The notes under the pieces are model-generated. The model did not search any database and was not told the origin of the DNA. It saw only the letters and a program-made list of their open reading frames with translations. 8,738 nt of DNA, taken from the NCBI GenBank assembly GCA_020060485.1, contig JAGVAB010000064.1, forward strand, positions 1 to 8,738. Direction: 5' to 3'. Shown here in pieces: positions 1-6,326 of the stretch; positions within the stretch are counted from its first letter, which is position 1; every line of letters begins with the position of its first letter. Position numbers and translations under genes: made by a program. Source of the DNA: Anaerolineales bacterium (GTDB taxonomy: Bacteria; Chloroflexota; Anaerolineae; Anaerolineales; Anaerolineaceae).

Positions 1-114
1 CAGCCCATTATCATCAGCATTTTGCATCTACTTTGGTCTGGATGACCTTGACCGTTTTGGAAAATCGTAAATGTCAAGCTTTCTTGAGAATGCCATGAGA
101 GGTTATTTGTGATT

Positions 115-567
115 TTATGCCAGCAATTTTTCCAAGACGAGGGCGTCTTCGCCGTTCTCGTAGTAATTCTGCCAGACGCCAATGCGCACATAGCCGCGCT
201 CTTCGTACAGGTGCAGGGCGGGGAAGTTGGATGTGCGCACACACAAGCGCATGCGCGGCATATTCGTTCGCGATTCGCATGCAGCCAATAAGGCTGCGGC
301 AACTCCCTGCTGGCGAAAGGCCGGGCGCACGCCGATGGTGCTGATCCAGGCCGCACTTTCTGCCGGTTTGGATTCCGTTGCGGCGAAACCGATCATGGTC
401 CCCTGATGAACTGCTTTAAGGCGTACCACGCCCGAGATGGTCAGCACCCCGATCAAGTCCAGCAGGGTCCAGCTCTGATCGCCAAAGCATTCCTTTTCGA
501 TCTGGCGCAAATCTGCCAGGTCGCGCCAGTCGGCTTCCTGAATGGTAAACAGCAAGTTATCGTTCAT
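115..567 (-). CDS. RimI-like GNAT N-acetyltransferase
   Basis: This 150-residue protein has the length and layout of a single-domain GNAT acetyltransferase, which moves an acetyl group from acetyl-CoA to an amine in the cytoplasm. The acetyl-CoA pyrophosphate loop is visible at residues 80-94: V80-R81-P82, then R85-Q-Q-G88-V-A90, the usual (R/Q)xxGxA signature. The C-terminal half resembles RimI, the ribosomal protein S18 N-alpha-acetyltransferase: V110-R-T-S-N114, L120-Y121, then Y135-Y136 and G139-E-D-A142. The true substrate cannot be read from sequence. The start is ATG at 567, with AGGA just before it and a perfect TATAAT only 9 nt upstream, so any leader is very short. It is transcribed away from the lipoprotein gene at 743. 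I am sure of the fold and less sure of the RimI function, because many GNAT paralogues share these motifs. Confidence 0.9.
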   Translation of the reverse strand: MNDNLLFTIQEADWRDLADLRQIEKECFGDQSWTLLDLIGVLTISGVVRLKAVHQGTMIGFAATESKPAESAAWISTIGVRPAFRQQGVAAALLAACESRTNMPRMRLCVRTSNFPALHLYEERGYVRIGVWQNYYENGEDALVLEKLLA

Positions 568-576
568 CCTGTGTGA

Positions 577-582
577 ATTATA
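577..582 (-). promoter_or_regulatory. -10 element (TATAAT) of the acetyltransferase gene
   Basis: A perfect TATAAT on the minus strand is separated from the ATG by nine bases, which include AGGA. Transcription from it would begin about 2-4 nt before the start codon, giving an almost leaderless mRNA. No good -35 hexamer is found 16-18 bp upstream, so the site may need an activator. Confidence 0.5.
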
Positions 583-613
583 CCTGAGACCGTTTCCTGT
601 TTTGCCGGGTAGG

Positions 614-649
614 CAGACGGTTCTAGGGCAATTACCCTACAGACGGTTC
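614..649. repeat. Composite operator-like element: direct repeats flanking a dyad
   Basis: Two identical 10-mers, CAGACGGTTC at 614-623 and 640-649, directly abut a 16-bp interrupted dyad at 624-639 (TAGGG, six bases, CCCTA). There are no gaps between the three parts. A third partial copy, CCGGTTCT, lies at 670-677, so CGGTTC recurs at 618, 644 and 671. The element sits between the divergent acetyltransferase and lipoprotein genes. The repeats are seen directly; a role as a regulator binding site is inference. Confidence 0.5.
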
Positions 650-681
650 CATTTTTCAGGCAATTTATGCCGGTTCTCGGT

Positions 682-687
682 TACAAT
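682..687 (+). promoter_or_regulatory. Possible -10 element (TACAAT) for the lipoprotein gene
   Basis: TACAAT matches the sigma-70-type -10 consensus at five of six positions and lies about 55 bp before the preferred TTG start. No convincing -35 is found at 16-18 bp, so the assignment is tentative. It falls between the upstream repeat cluster and the tandem repeats at 693-712. Confidence 0.3.
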
Positions 688-692
688 CAGGA

Positions 693-712
693 TGATTAAT
701 GACTGATTAATG
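693..712 (+). repeat. Tandem 9-bp repeats TGATTAATG at 11-bp pitch
   Basis: TGATTAATG occurs at 693-701 and again at 704-712. The 11-bp offset places both copies on nearly the same face of the helix, just downstream of the possible -10 at 682-687. The core ATTAAT is itself palindromic. The second copy contains the alternative ATG at 710. The position suits a repressor site, but this is inferred. Confidence 0.4.
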
Positions 713-727
713 TTGCTGACCTGTTTT

Positions 728-732
728 GGAGG
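728..732 (+). promoter_or_regulatory. Ribosome binding site GGAGG that decides a TTG start
   Basis: GGAGG lies 10 nt before the TTG at 743. The in-frame ATG at 710 has no comparable site at a proper distance. Starting at 743 also puts the charged residues D2, K3, H4 and R7 directly before the hydrophobic lipoprotein signal, as expected. Confidence 0.65.
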
Positions 733-742
733 AAAACCAGTT

Positions 743-2101
743 TTGGACAAACACGTTATTCGTTGCACAGCCTGGCTGTGTGTTTTTTCCTTGTTGCTGA
801 CAGCCTGTGCCCCGCTTGTGGAAGCACAAGTTCTGCATACGGCGGAAAGTTACCCCACCCCGGACGCGCCTGAAGGGCAGCCGATTAGAAGTGAGGCCCC
901 GCCGGTGGAGGATTTCTTCCCCACGCCTGAAGTGCGGCCTGCCTTGCCCCCAGATTTTGACCCATCAATCTTTCTGGCGGACGGCCTGTTGGAGGTGGAA
1001 TCCCTGCCCGGCTCTCCCGCCACGATACGCTCCGGGCAAGACATGCTGTTGATCATTTTCCCCTTGCTGAAGGATACCGACCCGGCATTGGGCTATCACT
1101 ATGACACCGGACGTGAGATCACCCTGCTGCGCCTGCCGGAAGGTTTCCTGCTGGGCACGGGTGAGCAATATGCCTTGCGCGCCCAAGCTGCTGAGGGTCA
1201 AAGGTTCACTCAGGAAGTGCAGGCGGCAGTGCTGCCGAATCTGGTGGGAGGCCAGCCTCTCCTCGGCCTGGTCGTGCTTACGGCCGGGGTACGCGACCTG
1301 GCCAGCGGCGAGTTCTTCCCTGAAAGAGATTATGCACAAGCTGCCGGAGACGGCGTGTTGGCTGAGGCCACTTATTTCGGCGGACGGGATACGATCTACC
1401 CCAACAAGCTGGCCAATATCCTGATCGCTGCCTCTTACCTGGCTGAAGCCCAGGGCGCTGATGGGCCTTTTCGGGCGCGGGCAGGTTACTCGTTCAACCG
1501 CTTGATCCGCCTGCGGGGCGGTGATACATTGCGCTACGCCAACGGGGTGGATAATGTCTGGGCGGCTGGGGTGTGTGCAGTTGCCAGCCTGACCTCAGCC
1601 AGTTTGTACCAGCTCAGCCAGGCTCTGGAGGTGGACTACACCAACAGCCTGACGGCCATCATCCGTACCCAATACCAGCACAAGATCGCTGCGCCTTATG
1701 CCGCCAGCCCGTATTTTCCGGTGGAAGTGGATACGGTGGTGGCTGTGCTGCCCGATGTTTCAGCTGATCTGGTGTGGCAAATGCCGCCCGAACCGCGGGA
1801 ATTGTATCTCGGCGTGGAGGCGATCGTGCTTCCCAATGAGCTTGCCTTTGCTGACACAGCCGCCGATGGGGCCAGCGGCCTTTCGGATGCCGAGTTATTG
1901 CTGACATTCTCTTTTACCAGCCAGGACCCGGGGCCGCAGGCGGGAATACTCCAGTCTTTGCTCTCGGCGTATCGCACTTTTCGCAGCAGCGAACATGCAA
2001 ATGCACAGAGCAGGCTGCAACAGGGAACTTTTTTGCAGCGTGCTGCCTGGGATGCAGCCAACTGGCAGACCATTGCCCTGGCTATTCTGCCCCTGAATTG
2101 A
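743..2101 (+). CDS. Lipoprotein with a probable divergent VanW-like domain
   Basis: The protein has 452 residues from the TTG start; an in-frame ATG at 710 would add 11. It opens with a lipoprotein signal: a charged start, a hydrophobic stretch and the lipobox L19-T-A-C22, so Cys22 should be lipidated and the rest displayed outside the membrane. A Pro/Glu-rich linker follows, to about residue 75. I do not recognise residues 80-215. From about 220 to 325 the order of motifs resembles the VanW family: N-I-x-x-A-A, then G248-Y-S-F-N252, then A-G-V-C278, then P-Y and a V-D-T strand. The family's G-G-G-x-C-Q signature is altered here to A-A-G-V-C-A. VanW proteins are linked to the cell envelope but their biochemistry is poorly known. 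The gene converges on the C39-TPR gene and ends 30 bp before a terminator. Confidence is high for a lipoprotein and moderate for VanW-like. Confidence 0.85.
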   Translation: MDKHVIRCTAWLCVFSLLLTACAPLVEAQVLHTAESYPTPDAPEGQPIRSEAPPVEDFFPTPEVRPALPPDFDPSIFLADGLLEVESLPGSPATIRSGQDMLLIIFPLLKDTDPALGYHYDTGREITLLRLPEGFLLGTGEQYALRAQAAEGQRFTQEVQAAVLPNLVGGQPLLGLVVLTAGVRDLASGEFFPERDYAQAAGDGVLAEATYFGGRDTIYPNKLANILIAASYLAEAQGADGPFRARAGYSFNRLIRLRGGDTLRYANGVDNVWAAGVCAVASLTSASLYQLSQALEVDYTNSLTAIIRTQYQHKIAAPYAASPYFPVEVDTVVAVLPDVSADLVWQMPPEPRELYLGVEAIVLPNELAFADTAADGASGLSDAELLLTFSFTSQDPGPQAGILQSLLSAYRTFRSSEHANAQSRLQQGTFLQRAAWDAANWQTIALAILPLN

Positions 2102-2131
2102 TGCCGGTACCAGTTTACTGCCGCACAAGCC

Positions 2132-2159
2132 AAAACCCGCCCACATACAGGCGGGTTTT
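2132..2159. terminator. Bidirectional intrinsic terminator between convergent genes
   Basis: A 10-bp perfect stem, AAAACCCGCC (2132-2141) with GGCGGGTTTT (2150-2159), encloses an 8-nt loop. It continues into further Ts on the plus strand (to 2161) and has TTTT on the minus strand. It lies between the stop codons at 2101 (plus) and 2208 (minus), so it can serve both genes. Confidence 0.88.
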
Positions 2160-2207
2160 TTCTTCCGAAAATTCACATATTTCAAAAACGGGAGAGCGCC
2201 TGCTGGC

Positions 2208-3521
2208 CTAAAGATTGATCCCCAGCATGGCTGCGCTTTGCAGGGTGGGACCAAAACCGGGGTGGTATTCGAGACTCTTGCGGAAGTCTTCAATGGCGCC
2301 GTTGGCATCTCCCAGAGCCCATTTGGCTTGCGCCCGCCAGTAATACGTTTCTTCCAGGATGGGCTCGCTCATCACTTCCAGGGTCTTGTCGGCCAGGCCG
2401 ATCACATCCCGGTAACGCCCCGAATAGAAGTAAGCAAAATAGGGGCCGGTTTGATACCACATCATGCGCCACGGGCGGTCTTTTTCCGGCAGATCGGCAT
2501 AGAGGGTAAAGGCCTGGTCGTATGCCTGGGCGGCGCCGAAGTAATCCTGCAATTTGACCAGATTGAAGCCGCGGTTGAAGTAGGCGAAGAATAGCTGCAT
2601 CCCTTCCTGGGTGAGGATATCCTGTCCGGCCCGCTCCAGCGCAGCGCGGTGATTTTGTTGTTCATCTGCGTCTGCGCCCAGAATAGCCATGACCTCAGCT
2701 TCGCGCTCCGGCGGGTAGGCGACCATGTAAATGTAATTAAAGGAACGCCAGCCGTTGAGCAAGTCCTGGCTGGGCACTTGCAGGTTCGGGGTGCGGTAAG
2801 AATCCTGTGCCAGGAAATAATCTCCCTGGTCATTATAGCCGGTCAGCACCTGATAATGCCCCATCCAGGTGACCACACCATTAAAATCGCGTTCATAGAC
2901 GCCGCGTTCCACCAACACCGGAAATTCCTGGGAAAGGAAAGTTTTCAACAATTCCAGGGTACCATTCACCCGCACCACTGCTTTCAACCCGGTCTGTGTT
3001 TCAACGAAGTCCAGCATCTCGTACGGCATGACATTCTTGTCGCGGTCATAGGGTTTGAGATAAGGTCCGGTCACGTCGCGGTTGCCTTCCCATCCCCAGT
3101 AGGAAAGCAGCATGGACAGGTTGGCCGGAGCGCAGTAGCTCCATTTTCCGTGCTGGTCTTCATAGCGCACGCCTTGCAGGGTGACTGCCACTGGCAAGGG
3201 GGTGGGCTGCAAAGTGGCTGTGACGGTGGGCTCTGGAGTGGGGGTCGGGCCTGGTTCGGTGGGAACCGGGGAGGGGGTGAAGGTGGGCGGCAAGGTTTGT
3301 GTTGGGGCAACCACCTGGTTGCCAGGCTCATTGTCCTCAACCGCGGCGCCCGGCACGAACACAGCTTGCTCGGGTGGATTGAGACTGTATTTGATGGTGG
3401 TTTGCACCTTGGCGACCTGCCATTCGACCCACAGGCGGGTTTGGGGCAGGTTGTAGGCCAGGGCGCTGGCAAAAAGGGCCAGCCATACGGCCAGCAAAGT
3501 CAGTACCAATATTTTTTTCAT
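2208..3521 (-). CDS. Membrane-anchored C39-like cysteine peptidase with C-terminal TPR repeats
   Basis: From ATG 3521 the protein has 437 residues. Residues 2-24 form a signal or anchor helix. Residues 73-111 are a Pro/Thr-rich linker of T-P-T-P type. Residues 115-270 match the papain-like C39 family (C39_2 type), with the probable catalytic Cys at S-Y-C130-A-P-A-N, His at G-H222-Y-Q-V-L-T-G and Asp at A-Q-D240-S-Y. Residues 305-425 carry TPR-like helices, such as F-N-R-G-F-N-L followed by A-A-Q-A-Y-D-Q-A, and a second unit at 391-420. It should act outside the cytoplasmic membrane, but substrate and partners are unknown. A longer reading from 3599 adds 26 residues that would spoil the signal peptide. 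A TATAAT ends 7 nt before the ATG with no Shine-Dalgarno, so the mRNA is probably leaderless. The catalytic triad looks intact, although activity is inference. Confidence 0.88.
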   Translation of the reverse strand: MKKILVLTLLAVWLALFASALAYNLPQTRLWVEWQVAKVQTTIKYSLNPPEQAVFVPGAAVEDNEPGNQVVAPTQTLPPTFTPSPVPTEPGPTPTPEPTVTATLQPTPLPVAVTLQGVRYEDQHGKWSYCAPANLSMLLSYWGWEGNRDVTGPYLKPYDRDKNVMPYEMLDFVETQTGLKAVVRVNGTLELLKTFLSQEFPVLVERGVYERDFNGVVTWMGHYQVLTGYNDQGDYFLAQDSYRTPNLQVPSQDLLNGWRSFNYIYMVAYPPEREAEVMAILGADADEQQNHRAALERAGQDILTQEGMQLFFAYFNRGFNLVKLQDYFGAAQAYDQAFTLYADLPEKDRPWRMMWYQTGPYFAYFYSGRYRDVIGLADKTLEVMSEPILEETYYWRAQAKWALGDANGAIEDFRKSLEYHPGFGPTLQSAAMLGINL

Positions 3522-3528
3522 GCTAAAG

Positions 3529-3556
3529 ATTATACTGCAAACTGATTTCTGTTCAA
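3529..3556 (-). promoter_or_regulatory. Promoter of the C39-TPR gene, probably leaderless
   Basis: On the minus strand, TTGAAC (3556-3551) is followed after 16 bp by a perfect TATAAT (3534-3529). The expected transcription start falls at about 3521-3523, on or next to the ATG at 3519-3521. No ribosome binding site precedes that ATG, which agrees with a leaderless transcript. Confidence 0.65.
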
Positions 3557-3692
3557 GGGCGCGCTTTTGGGCGCCATTTCCTTCTCTTATGGATGACACG
3601 AGGACAGCCTAATAAGCCCCAGATTCAGTATATGACCGGGTTTTATTCACCCCATGTTTCTTTTCGCGTCAGCTCTAAGTTCTTTTTTAGCG

Positions 3693-3765
3693 AAATGTTT
3701 CAAAAAGGTTTGACGGAAATGTGAATTTTGTGTATAGTGATTAACAGTCAAATGTTTGTGAAAGG
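3693..3765 (+). repeat. Direct repeat AAATGTTT-N3-AAAGG flanking the response regulator promoter
   Basis: The 16-bp pattern occurs at 3693-3708 (spacer CAA) and 3750-3765 (spacer GTG), identical at all 13 non-spacer positions and 57 bp apart. One copy ends just before the -35 box. The other covers the start of the transcript and runs into the ribosome binding site AAAGGA. A two-site operator is possible. Confidence 0.4.
3710..3738 (+). promoter_or_regulatory. Sigma-70-type promoter of the response regulator gene
   Basis: TTGACG (3710-3715) and TATAGT (3733-3738) are separated by 17 bp, each one mismatch from consensus. The start of transcription should be near 3745, giving a leader of about 29 nt that includes the AAAGGA ribosome binding site at 3761-3766. 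Confidence 0.75.
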
Positions 3766-3773
3766 ATGCTGGC

Positions 3774-4151
3774 ATGTCCAAGGGTCTGATCATTGTCATT
3801 GAAGACGACGCTGATAATATGGAGTTGATCAAATTCCTGTTGAACAAAGCCGGGTATGATGTCCTCACGGCCATGGATGGTTACCAGGGTCTGGAACTGA
3901 TCCGCAGCCAGATTCCGGATTTGGTTCTGCTGGATCTGGCCATCCCCGGCATTGATGGGTGGCATGTTGCTCAGCAGATCCGCCAGGACGAACAGACTGC
4001 ATCCATTCCCATTGTAGCCGTCTCGGCCCATATTCTGCCGCGCGACCGCCAGGAGGCCATCAAGGCGGGCTGCAACGGATTTCTTAACAAACCCCTGGAC
4101 ATCGTAAATTTTTCCGCTAATGTAGAAGAATTCCTGCATAAAAAAGCTTGA
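3774..4151 (+). CDS. Single-domain response regulator (REC, CheY/DivK type)
   Basis: This 125-residue protein consists only of a receiver domain, with no DNA-binding or enzymatic output domain. All key residues are present: the acidic Mg2+ pocket E10-D11-D12, the phosphoryl acceptor D54 in L-L-D-L-A-x-P-G-x-D-G, the switch Ser84 in V-S-A, and Lys106 in N-K106-P. It should be phosphorylated by a histidine kinase and then bind a partner protein in the cytoplasm, or act within a phosphorelay. No histidine kinase lies in the window, so it is an orphan here. It has its own promoter and an AAAGGA ribosome binding site 7 nt before the ATG. The gene for a CitE-like protein begins 54 bp downstream without a visible terminator, so the two may be co-transcribed. 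Confidence 0.95.
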   Translation: MSKGLIIVIEDDADNMELIKFLLNKAGYDVLTAMDGYQGLELIRSQIPDLVLLDLAIPGIDGWHVAQQIRQDEQTASIPIVAVSAHILPRDRQEAIKAGCNGFLNKPLDIVNFSANVEEFLHKKA

Positions 4152-4205
4152 GGATTTTTCTTTAGACGAACAGGGTGGACCGCCATTCTGTTGTTTGAGG
4201 TAGGC

Positions 4206-5192
4206 ATGCACAAGCGCCCGCGCCGCGCCATTCTTTTCACGCCCGGAGACAATGAACACAAGATCCAATTTGCTGCCACGCTGGAGGTAGATGCGGTTTG
4301 TTTCGATCTGGATAGCAGCGTGGTGCCTTCGCGCAAGATTGACGCCCGTTACCTGACCGCCCAGGCCTTGCGCACCCTTGATTTAGGCGGCTCAGAACGG
4401 CTGGTGCGCATTAACCCTGTCAAGACCCTGGATGCTGAATCCGACTTGCTGGCCATCCTGCCAGCTCATCCGGACGGGATCGTTGTGCCGCAGGTGGAGA
4501 ATGCCGCCCAATTGCAATGGGTCAGCCGCAAGATCACTACCTTTGAAGAGGCCAATGGCTGGCAGCTCGGGGGCATTCACCTGCTGGCCGCGCTGGAATC
4601 GGCGCAGGCGATCATCAATTTGCAGGCGATCTGCCGGGCAGATGCGCGTCTGGTAGCTTTGCTGCTGGGGGCGGAAGACCTGGCGTTGAACATTGGGGCG
4701 GTGCGCACGCGGGCTGCCTGGGAGCTGCTCTATGCGCGCAGCGCCATCGTGCTGCATGCGGCTGCTTTTGATTTGCAGGCCATTGATATGGCCAACAGCG
4801 ATTTTCATGATCTGGCGGGTCTGCGCCAGGAAGCGCGGCGCGGGGCCGAGCTGGGCTTTTTGGGCAAGCAGGTGCTGCATCCGGATCAGGTTGCTCCGGT
4901 GCAGGAGATCTTCACCCCGGATCAGGAGACGATTGCCGAGGCTGAGAATTTGCTGGCTTTGTATCAACAGCAGCACGCAGAAGGTGTGGGCCAATTTGAA
5001 CTGGATGGCATTATTGTGGATGCACAGTTGATTCGCTCGGCAGAGGGATTGCTGGCCCGCGCCGAGGCGGCTGGCATTTATGTGCCGCGAGTGGATCCCG
5101 TCGAGGATGAGCCCGGGAATGGACTAAAGGGTAATTGGCTGCAGCAATTATGGGCCTGGTGTCGGCGTGGAGAGAACGGGCAGGGTGGCTGA
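4206..5192 (+). CDS. CitE-like HpcH/HpaI aldolase/citrate lyase family protein
   Basis: The 328-residue protein has the layout of CitE-like lyases, Mg2+-dependent TIM-barrel enzymes that cleave or form C-C bonds in acyl-CoA substrates such as malyl-CoA or citramalyl-CoA. Visible family motifs are L10-F-T-P-G-D15, the substrate arginine in V67-R68-I-N-P71, P95-Q-V-E98, the predicted metal ligands E131 (L-E-S-A) and D158 (G-A-E-D), Y-A-R-S near 175, and the late G-F-L-G-K-Q-x-L-H-P. The usual D-L-E-D-A-V is D34-L-D-S-S-V39 here, so the chemistry may differ. About 35 residues at the C-terminus extend beyond the normal family end and are encoded largely in the overlap with the PP2C gene. I chose ATG 4206, which has GAGG 5 nt before it; an in-frame TTG at 4191 has no such support. 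No citD or citF neighbours are seen, so it is not a classical citrate lyase subunit. The substrate is unknown. Confidence 0.88.
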   Translation: MHKRPRRAILFTPGDNEHKIQFAATLEVDAVCFDLDSSVVPSRKIDARYLTAQALRTLDLGGSERLVRINPVKTLDAESDLLAILPAHPDGIVVPQVENAAQLQWVSRKITTFEEANGWQLGGIHLLAALESAQAIINLQAICRADARLVALLLGAEDLALNIGAVRTRAAWELLYARSAIVLHAAAFDLQAIDMANSDFHDLAGLRQEARRGAELGFLGKQVLHPDQVAPVQEIFTPDQETIAEAENLLALYQQQHAEGVGQFELDGIIVDAQLIRSAEGLLARAEAAGIYVPRVDPVEDEPGNGLKGNWLQQLWAWCRRGENGQGG

Positions 5193-6326
5193 AGCCTGAA
5201 GCGTGTGGGTTGGCCAGGGGGTCAGGGTGGCGCCATTGTCCAATTCGATTGGCAAAGGGATGACCTGATCATTTGGTGTGGTTTGCTGGATGGGTTCCGG
5301 CAGGAGAATGCCAGGCTGAGTCGTGCTTTCCAGAATGACTGTTTCGACCGCGGTGGGTGTGGCAGTGGCAGACAGACCTTGCCGGTCTCGCAGCCAAAGC
5401 CAGCCTCCTACCAGTGCCCCCAGGACGACCGCCAGCCCCATGACCAATAAGAGCACCACTGCCAGTGGGGTGTGTTTTTTGGAGGTTTGAAGTTTGCCGC
5501 GCTGGACTGGGGCGAATTCGATTGTCATTTCCAGAACGATGACGGTGATGTTATCATGCCCGCCGCGGGCATTTGCCAGGTCAACCAGAGCCTGGGGAAC
5601 CTGTTCCAAAGGATAGCTATGGCATACTTCCAGAATTTCCCCCGCGGTAACCAGATCGCTTAAGCCATCGCTGCACAGCAGTACCCGGTCTTCGCTCAAC
5701 AGCGGCAGGCCTTGATTGCTTAAGGCATCCTCGTTGGTTTCGCCTTCCTTCAAGGAGAGCCGCAGGTCAACTTCGGGAGGATTGGGTGATCCCAGATACC
5801 TGCGGATGACATGGGCATTGGGGTGGCCGCTCACCTGGTCGGGGGTCATGATCCCGGCTTCCAGCGCTTCCTGGATCCAGGTATGGTCGATGCTGATCTG
5901 GCGGATGTTCTGGCCGCGCATCAGGTAAATGCGAGAGTCTCCCACGGTAGCTGTGTACAGGCGGTTGCCTATCACACAGGCCACAGCGCAGGTTGCCCCC
6001 ATCCCCTGGCGTTCGTCATCCTGCTGGGCCATGTGGTAGATTTCCTGGCTGGCTTGCTGAATTGCCAGGTGGACCGTTTCCAGTATCTGGCTGCCATCGC
6101 TTTCGGCAACATTCTGGCTGATGCGGTTGACCGCCATTTCGGAGGCCACTTCGCCGGCGCGGTGCCCGCCAATGCCGTCTGAAAGTACGGCCAGCAGCAC
6201 CGGCTGGCTGTGCTTGTTTTCCAATTGGTAGGCCGAGACGGCAAAGCTGTCCTCGTTATTTTTCCCAGACATGCCTGCATGGGTCTGGGCTGCGATGGGG
6301 AGGTGTGCCTGTTCAGTTTGTTTCAT
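5148..6326 (-). CDS. Membrane-anchored PP2C-type Ser/Thr protein phosphatase
   Basis: The 392-residue protein begins with a complete bacterial PP2C (PPM) domain, residues 10-268. Motifs are N23-N-E-D26, S49-D50-G-I-G-G-H55, G108-M-G-A-T, V128-G-D-S-R-I-Y-L, S219-D220-G-L-S-D224 and H257-D258-N-I-T-V. D50, D220 and D258 are the expected metal ligands. A single membrane helix at about 287-311 follows a basic stretch (K283-K284), so the phosphatase faces the cytoplasm. The last 80 residues are a Thr/Pro-rich tail predicted to lie outside, as in mycobacterial PstP, though no domain is recognisable. It should remove phosphate from Ser/Thr of kinase targets. The ATG overlaps the stop of the upstream vWA-FHA gene (ATGA) and lacks a good ribosome binding site, which implies translational coupling. 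Its 3' end overlaps the convergent CitE-like gene by 45 bp. No cognate kinase is present in the window. Confidence 0.95.
   Translation of the reverse strand: MKQTEQAHLPIAAQTHAGMSGKNNEDSFAVSAYQLENKHSQPVLLAVLSDGIGGHRAGEVASEMAVNRISQNVAESDGSQILETVHLAIQQASQEIYHMAQQDDERQGMGATCAVACVIGNRLYTATVGDSRIYLMRGQNIRQISIDHTWIQEALEAGIMTPDQVSGHPNAHVIRRYLGSPNPPEVDLRLSLKEGETNEDALSNQGLPLLSEDRVLLCSDGLSDLVTAGEILEVCHSYPLEQVPQALVDLANARGGHDNITVIVLEMTIEFAPVQRGKLQTSKKHTPLAVVLLLVMGLAVVLGALVGGWLWLRDRQGLSATATPTAVETVILESTTQPGILLPEPIQQTTPNDQVIPLPIELDNGATLTPWPTHTLQASATLPVLSTPTPGP

Noticed and set aside
2..70. Possible C-terminal 22 codons of a plus-strand gene entering from the left, ending in TAA
   Set aside because: Twenty-two open codons are expected by chance and no motif supports it.
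74..87. Small hairpin TCAAG-CTTT-CTTGA downstream of the acetyltransferase gene
   Set aside because: A 5-bp AT-rich stem without a following T run is too weak to call a terminator.
3180..3310. GC-rich repetitive-looking stretch
   Set aside because: It is the coding sequence of the Pro/Thr-rich linker of the C39-TPR protein, not a DNA repeat element.
2649..3545. Long 298-codon plus-strand open frame opposite the C39-TPR gene
   Set aside because: It is antisense to a gene with clear domains and catalytic residues; its His/Gly/Val-rich product shows no family motif and no ribosome binding site.
4191..4205. Upstream TTG start for the CitE-like gene
   Set aside because: The ATG at 4206 has GAGG at a usable distance and begins right at the conserved family N-terminus.
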